60,242 nucleotides of DNA from Crocinitomicaceae bacterium (GTDB lineage Bacteria > Bacteroidota > Bacteroidia > Flavobacteriales_D > Crocinitomicaceae), in the NCBI GenBank assembly GCA_029252405.1, contig JAQXBM010000051.1, positions 1 to 60,242 of the forward strand, given 5' to 3'. The translations under genes were made by a program, and so were the position numbers. Positions 56,482 through 60,242 of this stretch are shown here, in pieces. Below the pieces are notes generated by a model. That model was not told the DNA's origin. It was given only the letters and a program-made list of their open reading frames with translations, and made no database searches. How positions within the stretch are numbered: position 1 is the first letter of the stretch; each line of letters starts with the position of its first letter.

Positions 56482-56928
56482 TTATTCTCCAACAACCTCG
56501 AAAGAGAAAGTTGCCTTTACATCTTTATGAAGGTTTGCAGTTGCTTCGTATGATCCAACCTCACGGATTGGTTCATCTTTAATTTTCAATGATTTACGAT
56601 CGATATCAACACCTTCAGCTTTAAGCGCTTCAGAAAGTTGAATTGTGTTCACAGAACCAAAGATCTTTCCTTTCTCACCAGCTTTAGTAACAATCTTAAC
56701 AGTTGTTCCTTCAAGCTTAGTTCCAAGCTCTTGAGCTTCAGCAAGGATTTTAGAATCTTTGTGTGATTTTTGCTTCATGATTTCCTCGTGAGCCTTCTTT
56801 GCTGAGGCAGTTGCCAAAACAGCATACCCTTGAGGAATCAAGAAATTACGACCGTATCCTGGTTTTACAGTTACCACTTCGTTGGTATATCCCAGGTTAT
56901 CTACGTTTTTCTTTAAAATTACTTCCAT
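56482..56928 (-). CDS. rplI: 50S ribosomal protein L9
   Basis: The 148-aa protein begins MEVILKKNVDNLGYTNEVVTVKPGYGRNFLIPQGYAVLAT, the conserved N-terminal RNA-binding domain. A connecting helix and a C-terminal domain (TVKIVTKAGEKGKIFGSVNTIQLSEAL) follow. The length is standard. It is the last gene of a three-gene ribosomal operon, 30 nt after rpsR. Confidence 0.97.
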   Translation of the reverse strand: MEVILKKNVDNLGYTNEVVTVKPGYGRNFLIPQGYAVLATASAKKAHEEIMKQKSHKDSKILAEAQELGTKLEGTTVKIVTKAGEKGKIFGSVNTIQLSEALKAEGVDIDRKSLKIKDEPIREVGSYEATANLHKDVKATFSFEVVGE

Positions 56929-56958
56929 TTTCTTTGAAATTTCGTGTTAAACTTTGGA

Positions 56959-57222
56959 TTACTTCAACATGTCAGCAACGTAAGGAAGAACAGCAATGTG
57001 ACGTGCACGTTTGATTGCTTTGTTCACTTTCTTCTGGTATTTCGCAGAAGTTCCTGTGATGCGACGTGGTAAAATTTTACCTTGTTCGTTGATCAACTTT
57101 AATAAGAAGTCAGCGTCTTTGTAATCAACATATTTGATACCGCTTTTCTTGAAACGGCAGTATTTGTTCTTTTTAATCTCGATGTTAATCGGATTCAAGT
57201 AACGAACATCATTTTGAGCCAT
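56959..57222 (-). CDS. rpsR: 30S ribosomal protein S18
   Basis: The 87-aa protein contains the S18 core: [54 protein letters not shown]. It binds 16S rRNA together with S6, the product of the preceding gene 24 nt upstream. Confidence 0.97.
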   Translation of the reverse strand: MAQNDVRYLNPINIEIKKNKYCRFKKSGIKYVDYKDADFLLKLINEQGKILPRRITGTSAKYQKKVNKAIKRARHIAVLPYVADMLK

Positions 57223-57246
57223 GATTGTCTAATTTTTAATTAATGA

Positions 57247-57603
57247 TTAAGCTTCTGCTTCAACAGATTTCTTTTTTCCCATTTTTGCTCTGCGCTTTTC
57301 AGCCCATGCAAGAGAATCTTTGTCCATCTTAACAGTTAAGAAACGCATAACGCGCTCATCTCTTCGGAATGTAACTTCCAAATCAGCAATGACAGTGCTC
57401 GGTCCTTCGTAATTCAACATGAAGTAAAATCCTGTTGATTTCTTCTGGATAGGGTAGGCCAACTTACGTAGTCCCCAAGATTCAGAGTGTGTTACCTTAC
57501 CTCCTAATTTCTTGATTTCACCCTCGAATTTCTGCACTGCTTCCTTTGTCTGTTCATCAGACAAAACGGGAGTCAAAATGAAAACAGTTTCGTAAGAATT
57601 CAT
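57247..57603 (-). CDS. rpsF: 30S ribosomal protein S6
   Basis: The start is the ATG at 57603, which gives MNSYETVFILTPVLSDEQTKEAVQKFEG, the standard S6 N-terminus, and a 118-aa product. The frame stays open to 57663, but that extension overlaps the promoter. GLRKLAYPIQKKSTGFYFMLNYEG and RRDERVMRFLTVKMDKDS complete the S6 fold. It is the first gene of the rpsF-rpsR-rplI operon. In many bacteria an S6:S18 leader motif controls this operon; I cannot see it clearly in the roughly 55-nt leader. Confidence 0.96.
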   Translation of the reverse strand: MNSYETVFILTPVLSDEQTKEAVQKFEGEIKKLGGKVTHSESWGLRKLAYPIQKKSTGFYFMLNYEGPSTVIADLEVTFRRDERVMRFLTVKMDKDSLAWAEKRRAKMGKKKSVEAEA

Positions 57604-57660
57604 AAAAAAGTGTTTTTGTGTTATATATATTAATGTCCCAACTCTATTTAGATGGGGCGG

Positions 57661-57691
57661 CAAAGATAATGTTATTAATTAAGAATACAAG
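57661..57691 (-). promoter_or_regulatory. promoter of the rpsF operon (-33 CTTG, -7 TATCTTTG)
   Basis: On the minus strand TATCTTTG (57668-57661) is preceded by a 19-nt spacer and CTTG (57691-57688), close to the Bacteroidota -33/-7 consensus. The rpsF start is about 58 nt downstream. Confidence 0.7.
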
Positions 57692-57851
57692 CGATCAAAA
57701 CAAGGATTTTGGATCATGTTCTTTTCATCCATCATTCTGAAAACGAAACATCTGCAAAATTAGCCATAGCAAAGCACTAAAGATTCGGTACAATTTTCGT
57801 AAATTCGCGGGACTTTCAGAAACGGAATAAACAATAAAAACAACAACACGC

Positions 57852-60125
57852 ATGGTATTTGATTTAGACATGATCAAGGAAGTGTATGCTAAGTACCCAG
57901 AAAGGGTAGCAGCAGCACGAGAAGCAGTAGGTAAACCACTTACGTTAGCAGAGAAAATTTTATACACTCACTTATGGGATGGTGCTGCAACAGTAGCGCA
58001 CGAACGAGGTAATTCGTATGTGGATTTTGCTCCAGATCGTGTTGCGATGCAAGATGCTACAGCACAAATGGCATTGCTTCAGTTCATGCAAGCAGGTAAA
58101 CCGCAAGTTGCAGTTCCTTCAACGGCTCACGCGGATCACTTGATTCAAGCGAAGCTTGGTGCAGACAAAGATTTACAGGAAGGGATCAACAAGAACAACG
58201 AAGTATTTAATTTCTTAAGTTCAGTTTGTGATAAGTACGGAATCGGATTCTGGAAACCAGGTGCAGGAATTATTCACCAAGTAGTTTTAGAAAACTATGC
58301 GTTCCCAGGAGGAATGATGATCGGAACAGATTCGCACACAGTAAATGCAGGTGGACTTGGAATGGTTGCGATTGGTGTTGGTGGAGCTGATGCTGTTGAT
58401 GTAATGGCAGGAATGCCATGGGAGTTGAAAATGCCAAAATTGATTGGTGTTCACTTAACAGGAAAACTAAACGGTTGGACGGCGCCAAAAGACGTTATTT
58501 TGAAAGTAGCAGGAATTGTTTCAGCGAAAGGTGGAACAGGTGCAATTGTTGAGTACTTCGGAGACGGAGCAATCAACATGTCAGCAACAGGAAAAGGAAC
58601 GATTTGTAACATGGGAGCTGAAATTGGAGCAACAACTTCAACATTCGGCTACGATGATTCAATGAGAAGATATTTAGCGGCTACAGGTCGTCAAGAAGTA
58701 GTGGATGCAGCTGATCAAGTTGCTGAGCACTTAACAGGTGATGCTGAGGTTTATTCGAGCCCAGAGAAATACTTCGATCAGGTGATTGAAATCAATTTGG
58801 ATGAATTGACTCCACACTTGAACGGACCATTTACGCCGGATTTGGCTACGCCAGCTGCTGAAATGAAAGATAAAGCAAAAGCGAACGATTGGCCAACAGA
58901 AATTGAGTGGGCATTAATCGGATCGTGTACAAACTCTTCATACGAAGATTTATCACGTGCAGCTTCTATTGTTGCCGATGCCGTTGAGAATGGGATCAGT
59001 GCAAAATCGAAATTGGGAATCAACCCAGGATCTGAGCAAGTGCGTTTCACAGCAGAGCGCGATGGTTTAATAGATACGTTTGAGAAATTGCCTTCAACGC
59101 GAATTTTCACGAATGCTTGTGGACCATGTATTGGTCAGTGGGATCGTGAAGGAGCAGAGAAGCAAGAGAAGAACTCAATTGTTCACTCATTCAACAGAAA
59201 CTTCGCGAAACGTGCAGATGGAAATCCAAATACGCACGCATTCGTAGGTTCACCTGAGATGGTTGCCGCAATTGCCTTGGCAGGAAGATTGGATTTCAAC
59301 CCAGTAACGGATACATTGACAAATGATAATGGAGAAGAAGTCTTGTTGAAAGAACCAACAGGATTCGAACTTCCTCCAAAGGGATTCGATGTGGAAGACA
59401 ATGGATACCAAGCACCAGCGGAAGATGGTTCTGGAATCAATGTTGTTGTTTCACCAGAATCACAACGTTTGCAATTGTTAACGCCATTCTCACCTTGGGA
59501 TGGAGGAAACATTACAGGAGCGAAATTGTTGATCAAAGCATTTGGAAAATGTACAACGGATCACATTTCGATGGCTGGACCATGGTTGCGTTACCGTGGA
59601 CACCTTGATAACATTTCAAACAACTGTTTAATCGGAGCGGTAAACGCCTTTGGTAAAGCAACAAACGAAGTAGTCAATCAATTGACAGGTGCAAAAGGAG
59701 AAGTTCCTGCTACAGCAAGAGCATACAAAGCAGCTGGAGTTCCATCAATCGTTGTGGGAGATCACAACTACGGTGAAGGATCATCTCGTGAGCACGCAGC
59801 AATGGAGCCTCGTCACCTTGGAGTGGTTGCGGTAATCGTTAAATCATTTGCACGTATCCACGAAACAAACTTGAAGAAACAAGGAATGTTAGGGTTGACG
59901 TTTGCAACTGAATCTGATTACGATAAAATCAAAGAAGATGATACATTCAACTTCACAGATTTGGGAGCTTTCGCACCAAAGAAACAATTAACTTTAGAAG
60001 TGCAGCATGCAGATGGATCAACTGATACAATCATGTTGAACCACACATACAACGATGCACAAATCGAATGGTTCAAAGAAGGTTCTGCATTGAACTTGAT
60101 TAAGAAAGAAAACGCAAGCGCGTAA
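57852..60125 (+). CDS. aconitate hydratase (mitochondrial type)
   Basis: The 757-aa TCA-cycle enzyme interconverts citrate and isocitrate through a [4Fe-4S] cluster. Cluster ligands are visible in [13 protein letters not shown] near residue 358 and [13 protein letters not shown] near 423 and 426. [13 protein letters not shown] near 160 and a swivelling domain with the active-site loop [12 protein letters not shown] near 640 complete the family pattern. Length and ligand arrangement match the mitochondrial-type aconitases common in Bacteroidota rather than AcnA or AcnB of enterics. It is divergent from rpsF and followed by a terminator. Confidence 0.95.
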   Translation: MVFDLDMIKEVYAKYPERVAAAREAVGKPLTLAEKILYTHLWDGAATVAHERGNSYVDFAPDRVAMQDATAQMALLQFMQAGKPQVAVPSTAHADHLIQAKLGADKDLQEGINKNNEVFNFLSSVCDKYGIGFWKPGAGIIHQVVLENYAFPGGMMIGTDSHTVNAGGLGMVAIGVGGADAVDVMAGMPWELKMPKLIGVHLTGKLNGWTAPKDVILKVAGIVSAKGGTGAIVEYFGDGAINMSATGKGTICNMGAEIGATTSTFGYDDSMRRYLAATGRQEVVDAADQVAEHLTGDAEVYSSPEKYFDQVIEINLDELTPHLNGPFTPDLATPAAEMKDKAKANDWPTEIEWALIGSCTNSSYEDLSRAASIVADAVENGISAKSKLGINPGSEQVRFTAERDGLIDTFEKLPSTRIFTNACGPCIGQWDREGAEKQEKNSIVHSFNRNFAKRADGNPNTHAFVGSPEMVAAIALAGRLDFNPVTDTLTNDNGEEVLLKEPTGFELPPKGFDVEDNGYQAPAEDGSGINVVVSPESQRLQLLTPFSPWDGGNITGAKLLIKAFGKCTTDHISMAGPWLRYRGHLDNISNNCLIGAVNAFGKATNEVVNQLTGAKGEVPATARAYKAAGVPSIVVGDHNYGEGSSREHAAMEPRHLGVVAVIVKSFARIHETNLKKQGMLGLTFATESDYDKIKEDDTFNFTDLGAFAPKKQLTLEVQHADGSTDTIMLNHTYNDAQIEWFKEGSALNLIKKENASA

Positions 60126-60144
60126 TCGACTTATACTAATTAGA

Positions 60145-60179
60145 AACGCTCAATCATTTTATGATTGGGCGTTTTTTTT
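60145..60179 (+). terminator. intrinsic terminator of the aconitase gene
   Basis: A 13-bp stem with one G-U pair (60145-60157 with 60161-60173) and a three-T loop is followed by a long T tract. Confidence 0.92.
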
Positions 60180-60242
60180 GATGTCAATTAAACCTTCTCC
60201 GCATTGACCTGTCCAAGGTTGCGAAAGGATATTAAATAATTA

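Noticed and set aside
1-60242. CRISPR arrays, tRNA or rRNA genes, transposases, integrases
   Set aside because: I saw no regularly spaced repeats, no tRNA-like cloverleaf, no rRNA sequence and no transposase or integrase frame on either strand.

Overview
The window looks like chromosomal DNA from a marine or freshwater Bacteroidota, most likely order Flavobacteriales and possibly a Fluviicola/Crocinitomicaceae relative (the family is inference). The evidence is: PorP/SprF proteins; several large secreted proteins ending in type IX secretion (T9SS) sorting domains of both type A (PNP...G.Y) and type B (gliding-motility C-terminal domain); many -7 promoter elements of the Bacteroidota form TAnnTTTG; almost no Shine-Dalgarno sequences; and WG-repeat, POT-family and DUF819 genes typical of the phylum.

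Layout. 1-3.6 kb: the end of rpmE2, then a three-gene run of a WG-repeat protein and two TonB-C-like proteins. 3.7-6.7 kb: a type B T9SS cargo. 6.7-8.9 kb (minus): a small membrane protein and a long-chain acyl-CoA synthetase. 9.1-12.4 kb: an operon of ECF sigma factor, a protein with an anti-sigma head, one inner-membrane helix, a long linker and an outer-membrane barrel-like tail, and a PorP/SprF protein. 12.6-28.2 kb is mostly housekeeping: amidohydrolase, valS, M23 and M1 peptidases, two POT transporters, a DUF819 protein, an MsbA-like ABC exporter and rpmH. 28.3-30.1 kb: a type A T9SS cargo.

30.5-39.7 kb is an accessory block preceded by about 650 nt of non-coding DNA rich in hairpins. 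It encodes a FAD-sugar-dehydrogenase small subunit, two GMC oxidoreductases, two VioB-type ferritin-like proteins (one fused to an SRPBCC domain), an unrecognised 158-aa protein and a phospholipase C-like phosphoesterase. The first GMC gene and the phosphoesterase carry frameshifts. I read the block as an oxidative small-molecule pathway of unknown product.

39.9-46.6 kb: comM, a 1580-aa subtilase/FG-GAP/ASPIC secreted protein, and a diverged fragment matching the 3' end of comM on its far side, as if the subtilase gene arrived by insertion at comM. 47.1-50.7 kb (minus): a membrane-embedded patatin with an unknown partner. 50.9-51.7 kb is a scar where truncated UbiA-like and amidase genes meet tail to tail. 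51.7-54.5 kb (minus): a siderophore/haem/B12-type ABC importer. 54.6-56.1 kb (minus): a T9SS cargo gene cut by one in-frame stop. 56.5-60.2 kb: the rpsF-rpsR-rplI operon and, divergently, aconitase.

The most interesting parts are the trans-envelope anti-sigma operon, the GMC/ferritin-like/SRPBCC block with its structured leader, and the comM-flanked subtilase insertion. Gene decay (frameshifts, stops, truncations) is confined to 31-56 kb, which suggests this half is the plastic part of the window.
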